From an uncultured Bacteroidia bacterium (GTDB lineage: Bacteria; Bacteroidota; Bacteroidia; Bacteroidales; Prolixibacteraceae), in the NCBI GenBank assembly GCA_903902325.1, contig CAIUUO010000123.1:22684-86683 (forward strand): a stretch of 64,000 bases of DNA, given 5' to 3'. The first letter of the stretch is position 1, and the number at the start of each line of letters is the position of its first letter. Positions 1-9,111 of the stretch are shown here, one piece after another. A program made the position numbers and the translations under genes. The notes under the pieces were generated by a model. That model was given only the letters and a program-made list of their open reading frames with translations. It was not told where the DNA came from and made no database searches.

Positions 1-1099
1 TGACCAGTCCGACTGTTCCCGACTTTTCCTCCATGACGTAAAAGTACCCGTCGGCATAAATCATAGCTCCTTTCGTATTCCACTCCTCTTCGTACTTTTT
101 CTCACCGGTTTCCCAATCCAGGCAGATCCACTTGCCCTTGCTGTTGCTTTCCCAGTTGGAGCCATAGACAAATCCATCCTTTTCAATCACCCCATGGTGA
201 TGGTTATCCAGAATCTTATTGCTCCATTTTTCAGTTACACCGGTTCCCTGGTCGTTCATGTGAAGCATCATGTTCGGGTAATTGTATCCAATCGTTAAAA
301 ATATATCCAGACCCTTGAATGTTGGTATATTGCACCAAATCAGATCTTTATCGTTGTCTTCAATCTTTTTTTCATCGAAGTACCTGTATGTCCAGGCAAT
401 TTTGCCGGTGGCAGGTTCAAGTGCGATCAGATTTGTTGTGGTAACTGCGAGAATGAAACGAAACTTTCCGTATTGATAGATGGTGGGAGAGGCATAGGCA
501 CGCTGGCCACCTACCGGGACACTTTGCCACATCAGTTTTCCTGTCATCTTATCGAAGGCAGTGACGGAGGTCTTGGTACCTGCGGGTGTGCAGATCACTT
601 TGTCGTCCACGATCAGGGGTGATTCAGAAACACCCCAGTTAAACCAGGTTGCCTGGTACTCCTTGTCGACATTCACTTTCCACAAAATTGAACCATCTTC
701 CAGACTGATGCACGCCAGTTCCCCGATACCGCTGATCACATAAATGCGGTTTCCATCGATGGTAGGAGTACTTCTTGTTTCAGGAAAAGATTTGGCCCAC
801 GAATGTCCGTAAGGAACTTTCCATTTGAAAGTACCATCGGTTTTAATGCATGATAAATAATCAAGCGTATCGATCATTCCGGTAGCAAATATACATTGAT
901 CTGTAGCCACCACGGAGGAATATCCCTTACCGATGCCTTCCACTTTCAACAGCAGTTCAGGACCACCTTCGGGCCAGATTTTCAGTAATCCGGAATCGGG
1001 GAATTTTCCGTCACGCTGCGGTCCCCGAAATTGAACCTGCTGGGACTGAACGAAAAAATACAACAACAAAAAAACGACTGTAATGTTAATTCTTCTCAT
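1..1099 (-). CDS. PQQ-like beta-propeller secreted protein (3' end outside window)
   Basis: The frame opens at an ATG at 1097-1099 and runs without a stop to the window edge, so the C-terminus is missing. The N-terminus (MRRINITVVFLLLYFF then VQSQ) is a signal peptide, followed by FRGPQRDG. This resembles the WRGTNSSG start of the neighbouring 404-residue protein, and blade-like repeats such as GKLMWQ and GEKKYEEEW follow. The two genes are therefore tandem paralogues of the PQQ/BamB-like propeller family. The family includes dehydrogenase-like and purely structural propellers; no cofactor-binding or catalytic residues could be assigned, so the function is unknown. It is the second gene of a minus-strand pair, and a 10-bp tandem array abuts its start codon. 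Confidence 0.85.
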   Translation of the reverse strand, partial: MRRINITVVFLLLYFFVQSQQVQFRGPQRDGKFPDSGLLKIWPEGGPELLLKVEGIGKGYSSVVATDQCIFATGMIDTLDYLSCIKTDGTFKWKVPYGHSWAKSFPETRSTPTIDGNRIYVISGIGELACISLEDGSILWKVNVDKEYQATWFNWGVSESPLIVDDKVICTPAGTKTSVTAFDKMTGKLMWQSVPVGGQRAYASPTIYQYGKFRFILAVTTTNLIALEPATGKIAWTYRYFDEKKIEDNDKDLIWCNIPTFKGLDIFLTIGYNYPNMMLHMNDQGTGVTEKWSNKILDNHHHGVIEKDGFVYGSNWESNSKGKWICLDWETGEKKYEEEWNTKGAMIYADGYFYVMEEKSGTVGLV

Positions 1100-1100
1100 T

Positions 1101-1150
1101 ATTTCAATCTATTTCAATCTATTTCAATCTATTTCAATCTATTTCAATCT
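1101..1150. repeat. 10-bp tandem repeat, 5 copies
   Basis: Five perfect copies of ATTTCAATCT fill the gap between the two propeller genes. The stop codon of the upstream gene (1149-1151 on the minus strand) lies inside the last copy, and the start codon of the downstream gene ends one base away at 1099. Copy-number change would alter only the intergenic spacing. Confidence 0.95.
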
Positions 1151-2363
1151 ATTTCGAAATTTTATATGCAATCAGCGTATCCCCATGCCTTACATATAAA
1201 ACTCCCTTGTCAATCACCGGATGAGCCCAATGCTGTTCTGATCCCAGGGTGACTTTTGTACTGCTGATCGCTTTAAACTCTGCTGGATCCGTCTTTGCCA
1301 AAAACAGCTCTCCTTTTTCGGTATATCCAATCAAATACTTGTTGGCTGCGATGACAACTCCCTTAAAAAATTGCTGGGAGGAATATTTTTTTACGCCGGC
1401 TATCCAGTTGATGCATTGCCAGCTGCGATCGGCATCACCCGAGCCATAAAGGTAACCATCGATGACAACGGCTCCACCCATGCGGCTATCGAAGCTTTTC
1501 AATATCCATTCTTTAGTCACAGAACTGCCATCTGCCCCTAATTTCAGCTTTTCAGCGCCCTGTCCCCAGCCACTAAAAAGCAGGATGCCTCCATCATAAA
1601 AAACAGGCGTATTGGCATGGGCAGCCCATTGGTTGGGGTGTTCAAATGACCAAAGCAGTTTTCCGGTAGCAGCATCGATCCCCAACACATGATTGGCCAT
1701 GTGGGTGACCAGCAGTTTCCGGGATGGTAACTGGATTAGCAATGGAGTACAATAGGCCGACAACTCTCCAAGTCCGCTGCAATTCCAGATCGTCTCACCT
1801 GTCATGCGGTTCAATGCCATTACGTTGTTGGTCTTTCCCCCCGGTGTGCAGAACAGTTTGTCCCCGTCGATTACAAGGGACTCCGTGATACCCCAGGTAA
1901 TATTGGCGCCATCCATCTGTGAAAAGAGTTCCTTTTCCCAGACCGGTTTGACCGATTTCAAATCCAAACATACAACTTTACCCATGCCCGTCAAAAGATA
2001 GGCCATGTCTCCGACAATTGTAGGTGTCGATCTGCATCCAGGATAACTTTCTTCAAACTCTTTTCCATATTTGAATCGCCGGAGTTCTTTCCCGCTTTGA
2101 TCAAGTACGAATAAAACTGCCTGACCGTCTATCATTCCTGTGATGAAAATTTTATTGTTGGCAAATGCAGGCGAAGAAAATCCCTTACCCAGTCCATTGT
2201 GTGACCATAGAATTTCAGGGCCTTGGGAGGGCCATTCCGGCAAAAGTTGATCCACATTGTAAATTCCCGAAGAATTAGTTCCCCTCCATTGAGTTGCAAT
2301 CTGTCCACTGGATGTGATACACAGATATCCGATAAGAAATAAGAGTGCTGTCAATTTTTTCAT
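1149..2363 (-). CDS. PQQ-like beta-propeller secreted protein
   Basis: This is a complete 404-residue protein with a signal peptide (MKKLTALLFLIGYLCITSSG), so it should be periplasmic or extracellular. The rest is built from repeated propeller strands (VCLDLKSVKPVWEKE, GIDAATGKLLWSFE, NVMALNRMTGETIWN), typical of PQQ-like/BamB-like eight-bladed propellers. It lacks the catalytic features of a PQQ alcohol dehydrogenase as far as can be seen, so I call only the fold. Its paralogue follows downstream in the same direction and the two probably form a transcription unit. The 5' region (2364-2549) shows no clear -33/-7 promoter. A role in carbohydrate or electron-transfer processes is possible but not supported by the sequence. 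Confidence 0.85.
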   Translation of the reverse strand: MKKLTALLFLIGYLCITSSGQIATQWRGTNSSGIYNVDQLLPEWPSQGPEILWSHNGLGKGFSSPAFANNKIFITGMIDGQAVLFVLDQSGKELRRFKYGKEFEESYPGCRSTPTIVGDMAYLLTGMGKVVCLDLKSVKPVWEKELFSQMDGANITWGITESLVIDGDKLFCTPGGKTNNVMALNRMTGETIWNCSGLGELSAYCTPLLIQLPSRKLLVTHMANHVLGIDAATGKLLWSFEHPNQWAAHANTPVFYDGGILLFSGWGQGAEKLKLGADGSSVTKEWILKSFDSRMGGAVVIDGYLYGSGDADRSWQCINWIAGVKKYSSQQFFKGVVIAANKYLIGYTEKGELFLAKTDPAEFKAISSTKVTLGSEQHWAHPVIDKGVLYVRHGDTLIAYKISK

Positions 2364-2549
2364 ACGAGTATTATTTATTTTTTTCCGTATGGAATATATT
2401 TGGATGATTTCATGAAAAATGAGATCTGCTTTTTTCGTAAAAGTATTAAGGATGGATCAGGTTTACAATACCATAGGTCACAATTTGTGTAATAAATATT
2501 CAGTATTGTTAAGTGATTTCCCCGAAGTTTGAGTTCTTATGGAACGAAG

Positions 2550-2586
2550 AAGCCGCAACCTGAATCTGTATTCAATATTGCGGCTT
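2550..2586 (-). terminator. Hairpin terminator at the end of the exopolysaccharide operon
   Basis: A 9-bp perfect stem (AAGCCGCAA at 2550-2558 with TTGCGGCTT at 2578-2586) lies about 110 bp after the Hpt stop codon. The T-tract is stronger in the plus direction (TTTATTT) than in the minus direction (CTTCTTCGTT). No plus-strand gene ends here, so it most likely closes the long minus-strand operon. The remainder of the 2364-2698 gap shows nothing else recognisable. Confidence 0.55.
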
Positions 2587-2698
2587 TATTTCATTAGCGA
2601 AACGTGAAAAACCTTCATTTGGTTGTCAATAGGCAATAAGGTACTATTGCTAATTGAACAACCGGAAGAGTTCAGACTAATTCAAAAGGATGTAACCC

Positions 2699-3046
2699 CT
2701 ACTTATTACTGCCCAGATAATCCTTCAATTCAGAGATTAATCCTGAAGTCAGAATTTTTAATTTCGTAAATACCTGATGGATATCTATTTCTGATTTCAG
2801 TTTGGCCATTTCTTCAAGTTTTCTGCACACTTCATAAGGTTCGGGTGCCATGAAGTTGCCAATCACGCTCTTTAAACTATGGGCATTGAAGGCTAACTGC
2901 CCGAAGTTGCCCTCCGAGATATTTTTCTCTATGCTGTAGAGTCTTTCTTCAGATTCTTCAATGAAATTTCCAATTACTAAATTGATAGTTTCCTTGTCGT
3001 AATACTGAAAGTTTTCGTCGAATTGCACTTTGTCAATGATGGCCAT
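2699..3046 (-). CDS. Hpt domain phosphotransfer protein
   Basis: This 115-residue single-domain protein has the Hpt signature AHSLKSVIGNF, with H56 as the probable phosphorylated histidine and K59 as the expected +3 lysine. It is all-helical in character and has no membrane segment or output domain. Hpt proteins shuttle phosphoryl groups between hybrid histidine kinases and receiver domains. It is the last gene of the exopolysaccharide operon, 9 bp after the UDP-glucuronate decarboxylase, and the same operon encodes two stand-alone receivers (22446-22868 and 30375-30761) that are natural candidate partners. No histidine kinase is present in the window. The family call is firm; the partners are inferred. 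Confidence 0.85.
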   Translation of the reverse strand: MAIIDKVQFDENFQYYDKETINLVIGNFIEESEERLYSIEKNISEGNFGQLAFNAHSLKSVIGNFMAPEPYEVCRKLEEMAKLKSEIDIHQVFTKLKILTSGLISELKDYLGSNK

Positions 3047-3055
3047 GGGTTTATT

Positions 3056-4006
3056 TTAAAGCGTATCTGCAAAATATTGGATGGTTTGGATAAGTCCCTC
3101 TCTCAATTGAATCTTAGGTTCCCAGTTTAGTTTTTTTCTGGCCAGGTCAATGTTTGGTTGACGCTGGGTTGGATCGTCGGAAGGCAAAGGCATCCTGATG
3201 ATTTTTGATTTGGAGTTGGTTAGCTGGATGACAAGTTCTGCCAGCTGCATGATTGTGAATTCATTGGGATTCCCAATGTTGACAGGTCCGGTAAAAGATT
3301 CAGGAGTTGCCATCATGCGTATCATCCCCTCGATCAGATCGTCCACGTATTGAAAGCTTCTTGTTTGTTGCCCGTCGCCATAAACAGTGATATCGTTTCC
3401 CTGCAACGCCTGTACGATAAAATTGGAAACCACCCTGCCATCGTTGGGATGCATCCTTGGTCCATATGTATTGAAAATCCGGATAATCTTGATCCTGACA
3501 TTGTTTTGCTTGTGGTAGTTGACGAACAATGTTTCGGCCGACCGTTTTCCTTCATCATAACAGGATCGCTCACCGATCGGATTCACATGTCCCCAGTAGG
3601 ATTCTGTCTGAGGGTGAATCTGCGGATCTCCATAAACCTCGCTGGTGGATGCCTGTAAAATCTTTGCCTTGACACGTTTGGCCAATCCAAGCATGTTGAT
3701 GGCACCCATCACGGAGGTCTTCATGGTCTTGATGGGATTGTACTGGTAATGTAACGGCGAGGCAGGACATGCCAGATTATAAATCTCATCCACTTCAATG
3801 TAAAACGGGTTCGTGACGTCATGCCTGATCAGTTCGAAATAGGGATTATTCAATAAATGGACGATGTTTTGCTTCTGGCCCGTGAAATAATTGTCGAGGC
3901 ACACCACATCATTGCCATCCTTTAGCAATCTCTCACAAAGGTGCGATCCGACAAACCCGGCACCTCCTGTGACCAATACCTTTTTTTTGATCATTTTTAT
4001 GAACAT
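3056..4006 (-). CDS. UDP-glucuronate decarboxylase (UDP-xylose synthase)
   Basis: This extended-SDR enzyme of 316 residues has the NAD-binding glycine motif GGAGFVGSH (residues 14-22), the [10 protein letters not shown] segment near 119-128 and a YxxxK catalytic pair (Y150, K154). The [14 protein letters not shown] block is typical of UXS enzymes, which convert UDP-glucuronate to UDP-xylose with loss of CO2. Its start is immediately next to the stop of UDP-glucose dehydrogenase, so substrate supply and use are coupled. The start shown is the first ATG; an ATG four codons later ([11 protein letters not shown]) is equally plausible. It probably supplies UDP-xylose for the exopolysaccharide. A related UDP-glucuronate epimerase is less likely given the YDEGKR block. 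Confidence 0.88.
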   Translation of the reverse strand: MFIKMIKKKVLVTGGAGFVGSHLCERLLKDGNDVVCLDNYFTGQKQNIVHLLNNPYFELIRHDVTNPFYIEVDEIYNLACPASPLHYQYNPIKTMKTSVMGAINMLGLAKRVKAKILQASTSEVYGDPQIHPQTESYWGHVNPIGERSCYDEGKRSAETLFVNYHKQNNVRIKIIRIFNTYGPRMHPNDGRVVSNFIVQALQGNDITVYGDGQQTRSFQYVDDLIEGMIRMMATPESFTGPVNIGNPNEFTIMQLAELVIQLTNSKSKIIRMPLPSDDPTQRQPNIDLARKKLNWEPKIQLREGLIQTIQYFADTL

Positions 4007-5332
4007 TTATTTGGTTGTATCAATGCCAATGCAGAAATAATCAAAACCCTGACGCTTCATTTCAGCGGTTTCATAGATATTCCTTCCGTCAAAAACGACA
4101 GGTTTGTTCAATAATTTTTTGATAATTTTTAAATTCGGAAATTTGAATTCCGGCCATTCAGTTACGAGAAGCAGACAATCGGCATCAATGAGAGCATCAT
4201 ACTGATCATCCGCATAGGTGATGGTTTCTCCGAGGTAATGGGTAGCCTCTTTCATGGCCACGGGATCGTATGCTGTTACTTTGGCCCCAGCTTCGAGTAA
4301 TTTCTGGACAATCACGATGGATGGCGCCTCCCGCATATCATCTGTTTGCGGTTTAAAAGATAGTCCCCACAAGGCAATCACCTTATCCTTCAGGTCGCCG
4401 TTGTAATAGTTGAGCACTTTGTTGAAAAGTACAGATTTTTGATCCAGGTTGACCTCTTCCACGGCCCGAAGTACTCTTAATTTGTAATTGAAATCTTCCG
4501 CTGTGCGTATCAGAGCCTTCACATCCTTCGGAAAACAGGATCCTCCGTAGCCGATACCCGGATAGATGAATTTATTTCCAATTCTGGAATCTGAACCAAT
4601 TCCTTTGCGAACCATATTGATATCTGCACCGACAATCTCGCAAAGATTGGCGATGTCGTTCATGAAACTGATTTTGGTGGCAAGCATCGCATTGGCGGCA
4701 TACTTGGTCATCTCGGCAGAGGTAATATCCATGAAAATGATCGGATGACCGTTCAAAGTAAATGGTTTGTAAAGGCTTTTCATCAATTCTTCAGCTCTTT
4801 GGGAATCAAGGCCAACAACAATACGGTCGGGTTTGAGAAAATCATCAATTGCCGCGCCTTCTTTCAGAAATTCGGGATTGGAAGCAACATCAAACGGAAT
4901 ATCAACTCCTCTTTTGTTCAACTCTTCCTGGAGCGCCATTTTAACTTTTTCGGCTGTACCTACCGGGACCGTGCTTTTTGTGACTATCAGCAAATAATCT
5001 TTCATATTTTTTCCGCATTCACGGGCTACGTTGATGACATACTGAAGGTCTGCGCTGCCATCCTTACCGGGAGGGGTCCCGACGGCGGTGAACAGTACTT
5101 CGCAATCTTCTAGCGCCTCAGCGAGGGAGGTTGTAAACTTCAATCTCCCTTTTTTTATGTTACGGTGGACCATCTCCTCGAGACCGGGCTCGAAGATGGG
5201 GATAATTCCCTGGTTTAAATTTTCGATCTTTTTTTTGTCGATATCCACACAAGTAACCTCGATACCCACTTCAGCAAAACATGTTCCGGTTACAAGACCT
5301 ACATACCCACTACCAACTATGGTAATTTTCAT
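4007..5332 (-). CDS. ugd: UDP-glucose 6-dehydrogenase
   Basis: The 441-residue protein has the family's normal length. It starts with the NAD-binding motif VGSGYVGLVTG and carries the catalytic cysteine C266 in GGSCFPKD. TVPVGT (about 121-126) and NPEFLKEG (about 152-159) are also characteristic. It oxidises UDP-glucose to UDP-glucuronate with two NAD+. With the adjoining decarboxylase it makes a UDP-GlcA/UDP-Xyl branch for the polysaccharide. The carboxyl group of a glucuronate residue would also be a chemically suitable site for amide-linked amino acids, which matters given the NRPS genes in the same operon (inference). The gap to the upstream phosphopantetheinyl transferase is about 170 bp and AT-rich, with no feature seen. 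Confidence 0.95.
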   Translation of the reverse strand: MKITIVGSGYVGLVTGTCFAEVGIEVTCVDIDKKKIENLNQGIIPIFEPGLEEMVHRNIKKGRLKFTTSLAEALEDCEVLFTAVGTPPGKDGSADLQYVINVARECGKNMKDYLLIVTKSTVPVGTAEKVKMALQEELNKRGVDIPFDVASNPEFLKEGAAIDDFLKPDRIVVGLDSQRAEELMKSLYKPFTLNGHPIIFMDITSAEMTKYAANAMLATKISFMNDIANLCEIVGADINMVRKGIGSDSRIGNKFIYPGIGYGGSCFPKDVKALIRTAEDFNYKLRVLRAVEEVNLDQKSVLFNKVLNYYNGDLKDKVIALWGLSFKPQTDDMREAPSIVIVQKLLEAGAKVTAYDPVAMKEATHYLGETITYADDQYDALIDADCLLLVTEWPEFKFPNLKIIKKLLNKPVVFDGRNIYETAEMKRQGFDYFCIGIDTTK

Positions 5333-5498
5333 TTTGTAATGTATTTGATATTATTATTTGATATAATTTTTGTATTAATTCTTTTATCATTGAAAGTAAG
5401 ATTCGTCTTTCGCAAATTGGTTTTTACCGTGAAATTAATCCATATTGTGCATGAGCCATCCAGATTTAACATGAATATTTTATTAAATACAAGACTGA

Positions 5499-6173
5499 TT
5501 AACCTAAACATAGGAGGTTAACCGTTCTGTTGTTACGGTAAACGATGCTGGCAGTTTCCCCGTTCGGACAACTAAATGTTTTTTTATTGAATTTTCTCAG
5601 TAAGATATCATTTTTCTCGAAACCGCTCACATTGACAGACCCAAGGTTATCTATCAATCCAACTCCGGTAGCTTTCAAAAAGGCCTCCTTCAAAGTCCAG
5701 ATTTCAAGAAAACGATCCGGTAGCCCTCCATTTTTGCAATAATCAGCTTCAACTGGTGAGAATGCATATTCTACAAGTGATGCTAAATCCTCTGTGCCGG
5801 ACAGTTTTTCAATGTCTGCACCGATTTTTCCACCGATGCAAAAACCAAGAAGCCAGGAACTATTTGTATGGCTTACATTGAAATAGAGATCAGATGTTGA
5901 CAGATACAATCTGCCAAATCTGTTTTTTTTCAATTCAATTTCGGCCGGCTCTGATTTCAGGTAGGATCCAAGCATGGTCCTCAATGCAACATGACAGGAT
6001 AACCAGGTATTTCTCTCGCTAATTGATTTGATCCGGTTTCCTATGGCAATTTCATCCCTTGTCAGAACTGAACTGGATAAGGCTATATCCGATGTTCGGC
6101 TCGTACCATAGACTACAAGCACATCCTGAGAGGATTTTAATGTTGGTATTACATCAAGGGTTTTCCAAATCAT
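5499..6173 (-). CDS. Sfp-type 4'-phosphopantetheinyl transferase
   Basis: The 224-residue protein has the Sfp-superfamily motifs in order: FNVSHT (98-103), GADIEKL (118-124, with Mg-binding D120) and WTLKEAFLKATG (159-170, with E163). These enzymes move the phosphopantetheine arm of CoA to a serine of carrier domains. The carrier domains next door (S555 of the 880-residue NRPS; S817 and S1880 of the 2206-residue NRPS) are the obvious targets. Its place in the same operon argues that the NRPSs are functional and expressed with the polysaccharide genes. It could instead be the cell's general ACP-activating enzyme, but the motifs and length fit the Sfp/EntD class better than AcpS. Confidence 0.9.
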   Translation of the reverse strand: MIWKTLDVIPTLKSSQDVLVVYGTSRTSDIALSSSVLTRDEIAIGNRIKSISERNTWLSCHVALRTMLGSYLKSEPAEIELKKNRFGRLYLSTSDLYFNVSHTNSSWLLGFCIGGKIGADIEKLSGTEDLASLVEYAFSPVEADYCKNGGLPDRFLEIWTLKEAFLKATGVGLIDNLGSVNVSGFEKNDILLRKFNKKTFSCPNGETASIVYRNNRTVNLLCLG

Positions 6174-6206
6174 GCAACAAGTTAATAATTGGTTTTGCTT
6201 TCAGAA

Positions 6207-7904
6207 TTACAATTTAATGAATTTTCCGGACCATGCATTATTGATAGTACGGATAAGATATACATATACTCCGCCAGGTAGTATCGAGACATTAAGTTCA
6301 GCCATACTTGTTCCAGATTCAGATTTTGACTGCGCAGATTCCGTTAAAACGGCTCCGTGAATGTCTATAATAGTCACAACGTAATCAGTGTCAGGTTCAG
6401 TTACAAAATTAATTTTCAGCCAATCAGTAACAGGATTTTGCGTAAGCCAGCTAATTTTTTTATGGGTGTCAAAAGTCAGATTGCTGGATGAGGTAATGCC
6501 ACTATATTCATAGGCACCCACGTCCGATTTTGATCCGTATGGACGAGAATAGTGCAGGAAATCGAAGGTTGCAGAAACTTTTGGATTCGGATCGGCTACA
6601 TCGATCAGAGGAGAACCGGCAAGTAGTATAAAATCACTTGCAGCATGCAAATTCTGGGACAAGAAGCCTGCAGCTGATCCGTCTCTCTGGAAATAATTAT
6701 TTTTTAAGGTAAAGTCTGTACCAGGAATCTGGATCATGACATAGGAATCCGGGCCTTTAAAGCTTGTGTTGCCATTCTGGTAATAGTCGTAGGCTCCCGG
6801 GTTGATGATAACATTGGAAGAGATTAGGTTTCCCCTGCTGATTGCACTTGAAAATCGTATACCGTCTGATTTGGGATTGATGATATTGTTGTTGAAAATA
6901 TAAAAGGCAGAATCTTTCTGTACGGATTGGTCTGAAATATACATTCCATGCTTTGGCAATGCAAAATCGCCGGGGAAATAGGTCTTGCCCGGATTGACAA
7001 GGATGTTGTTGAAGATCCTTGTACCCCCAAGACCTAAACAATCAACCGCATCACCTTTCCCGTCGGCGATGTAGTTGTTGTAGCAGTCGCATTTAGTTCC
7101 ATAATTGATGATGATTCCTGACATTTGTGTATCAACCCCGGCATCACTGTCAAAAGTAACTGTATTGTTGTAGATCGCACAGTTTTTGGTGGCACATCCG
7201 ACCTGAATGCCATCCCAGCCTGTATGCGTTACCGTATTGTTGTATACCTTTACCCCATCCAGCAAACTCGGCATGACAATGGTATCCTTCCCGTTGCATT
7301 TGATGGTTTCTCCGAAATATTTTGAACTACCGATATACATTCCTTCGTTGGCGACATACCCGATATAATTATCATGAATGATTGTATTATACTGGGTAAA
7401 TACAGTCCGCTGCGTTGCAGGCGTACAGTCCGGATCAGTTTTTGCATAAAGTCCTGCAACTTCCGTATTTTCGATGGATACATGATCTATTTCAAAATCC
7501 GAACTCAAATAGCCGACCTCCATCCCTGCTCCAGCAGCAACCCTTTTTATCTTGAAACCGTACAACGAATTGCGAATCCCAGTTCCGGTAAAATGAATGT
7601 ACCTGCAATTTCTGATTGAGATTCCATAGTAGTGGTCGGTATCAATGATGACATCGCCACCCAGGTTGATCATAATAATCGGTTTTGCAGCGCTACCCTT
7701 GAAATTTGCAATGCCCAGATAATCACGATTCCCGGCTATGAAATAAAGTGTGTCACCGGCTTTTACCTGATTGTAGGGTAATACATTGGCATCCACGAAG
7801 AATTCGTTTGCAGGTACGATGAAGCCTTTGTTCTGACATTCAGCCAACCTGGCAATTGAAATCAGAAATAAAATCAATAAAAATATTTTTCCCTGAACCA
7901 TCAT
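6207..7904 (-). CDS. Secreted right-handed beta-helix protein with T9SS sorting domain
   Basis: This 565-residue protein begins with a signal peptide (MMVQGKIFLLILFLISIARLAEC). The middle (about 90-430) is a run of Asn-rich helix coils with recurring YNNTVT, FNNNIINP and NNYFQRDG motifs, typical of the right-handed parallel beta-helix superfamily (PbH1 repeats). It ends (about 478-565) in a Por-secretion-type domain with SWLTQNPVTDWLKI and a final WSGKFIKL, which marks export by the type IX system. Beta-helix proteins include polysaccharide lyases, C5-epimerases and adhesins, and no catalytic residues could be assigned. It lies between a glycosyltransferase and the phosphopantetheinyl transferase in the exopolysaccharide operon, so it may trim, modify or bind the exported polymer. 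Confidence 0.88.
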   Translation of the reverse strand: MMVQGKIFLLILFLISIARLAECQNKGFIVPANEFFVDANVLPYNQVKAGDTLYFIAGNRDYLGIANFKGSAAKPIIMINLGGDVIIDTDHYYGISIRNCRYIHFTGTGIRNSLYGFKIKRVAAGAGMEVGYLSSDFEIDHVSIENTEVAGLYAKTDPDCTPATQRTVFTQYNTIIHDNYIGYVANEGMYIGSSKYFGETIKCNGKDTIVMPSLLDGVKVYNNTVTHTGWDGIQVGCATKNCAIYNNTVTFDSDAGVDTQMSGIIINYGTKCDCYNNYIADGKGDAVDCLGLGGTRIFNNILVNPGKTYFPGDFALPKHGMYISDQSVQKDSAFYIFNNNIINPKSDGIRFSSAISRGNLISSNVIINPGAYDYYQNGNTSFKGPDSYVMIQIPGTDFTLKNNYFQRDGSAAGFLSQNLHAASDFILLAGSPLIDVADPNPKVSATFDFLHYSRPYGSKSDVGAYEYSGITSSSNLTFDTHKKISWLTQNPVTDWLKINFVTEPDTDYVVTIIDIHGAVLTESAQSKSESGTSMAELNVSILPGGVYVYLIRTINNAWSGKFIKL

Positions 7905-7910
7905 AAATTT

Positions 7911-9101
7911 CTATTTGCCACGTTGAGCCCTTTCCCAGTTCACGGATTGAGATTTTTTTAAAATTCTATTCAGTCCCAGGAAAACGGAAAGATTCATGAT
8001 GAAGAAGTAGTATGGGACAAAAAGCAGTTTCAACCGGATGGACCTGTTTTCAAGATACCATCCCAAAAGTGCTGCCAGGTAAAACAGCAACTGGAGCCAA
8101 AAGAGTACGGAATAGAAATGAAAAGCGAATATTCCATCCTTGAGTGCAAGCATCAGGCCGGCAGGAATCATCAGTAAAAGGGAAAGAGGTGCAAGCGTCC
8201 AGCGCAATACCCTGTGTGAAATGTACTGGAAAGACAAAACGCCATATTTAAAAATTTTTAGAAGCGATCTTAATCTGAAAACGGACTGGATTCCTCCTGC
8301 AGAAATTCTGATCTTTCGTTTTAATTCCTCCTTCACATTGACAGAGGCTGTTTCGATGGCGTAGGCATCCGGATCATATTGGATGGTATATCCATTCTGG
8401 GCTATTCGAAGTGAAATAATAAAATCGTCAAGCAATGTATCCATTTCCACTTCCTGATATAATTCTGTCCGGATAGCAAATAATTCTCCCGCAGCGCCTA
8501 CCACGGAATAGAGTTCAGCATCCCATTTTTTAAGTTGCGATTCGTATTTCCAGTAAAGTCCTTCTCCGGCGCCCGATGCCGTATCCTTTTCCCTTGAGAA
8601 AATTCTTTTTTCACCTGAAACGCAACCAACACCAGGATCACTGAAAAGCCTCACAATTCGTCGGATCGATTCTTTTCCCAGAATCGTATTTGCATCGCAA
8701 AATACAACAAAAGGTGTTCGGACAAATGCCATTCCCCTGTTCATTGCACCGATTTTTCCATTCCGTTCAGGAGTATGAAGGACTGTTATGTCATGATATT
8801 TTTTCAGTTCTTCGGGGGTTCCGTCGTTTGAGCCATCAGTAACCCAAACCATTTGTAGTTTTTCGCGCGGATAATCCAACTCCAATGAATTCCTGATTTT
8901 CTGTTCCACAAATTCTTTCTCGTTGTAGGCAGCAATAAAAAGAGTCACAACAGGTTCAAAAGAATCATCCAAAACCGATAATTTCCTTATGCCTGTAAAT
9001 CGCCGGATTTTTATGATCAGATACAAAATCATCCCATATCCAAGGTAGGTATAAAATACCACAAAAAACAGTACCCAAAAAATTATGATTATTGATGTCA
9101 T
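7911..9101 (-). CDS. Membrane-bound family 2 glycosyltransferase
   Basis: The 396-residue protein has one N-terminal membrane segment (about 5-32), a cytosolic GT-A domain and a hydrophobic C-terminal part (about 310-380) with several membrane spans. Motifs include FIAAYNEKEFVEQKI, VTDGSNDGTPEEL, the metal-binding FCDANT and LDDFIISLRIAQ, followed by KRKIRISAG in place of a classical QxxRW. This is the processive/poly-glycosyltransferase layout (HasA/IcaA-like), but synthase activity cannot be claimed from this. It follows the A-T-TE NRPS by about 10 bp and precedes the beta-helix gene by 6 bp. It probably extends or modifies the operon's polysaccharide. Confidence 0.88.
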   Translation of the reverse strand: MTSIIIIFWVLFFVVFYTYLGYGMILYLIIKIRRFTGIRKLSVLDDSFEPVVTLFIAAYNEKEFVEQKIRNSLELDYPREKLQMVWVTDGSNDGTPEELKKYHDITVLHTPERNGKIGAMNRGMAFVRTPFVVFCDANTILGKESIRRIVRLFSDPGVGCVSGEKRIFSREKDTASGAGEGLYWKYESQLKKWDAELYSVVGAAGELFAIRTELYQEVEMDTLLDDFIISLRIAQNGYTIQYDPDAYAIETASVNVKEELKRKIRISAGGIQSVFRLRSLLKIFKYGVLSFQYISHRVLRWTLAPLSLLLMIPAGLMLALKDGIFAFHFYSVLFWLQLLFYLAALLGWYLENRSIRLKLLFVPYYFFIMNLSVFLGLNRILKKSQSVNWERAQRGK

Positions 9102-9111
9102 AGATTATCAG

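Noticed and set aside
1031..1252. Plus-strand frame across the 10-bp array
   Set aside because: It is built largely from the tandem repeat and overlaps two well-supported minus-strand propeller genes.
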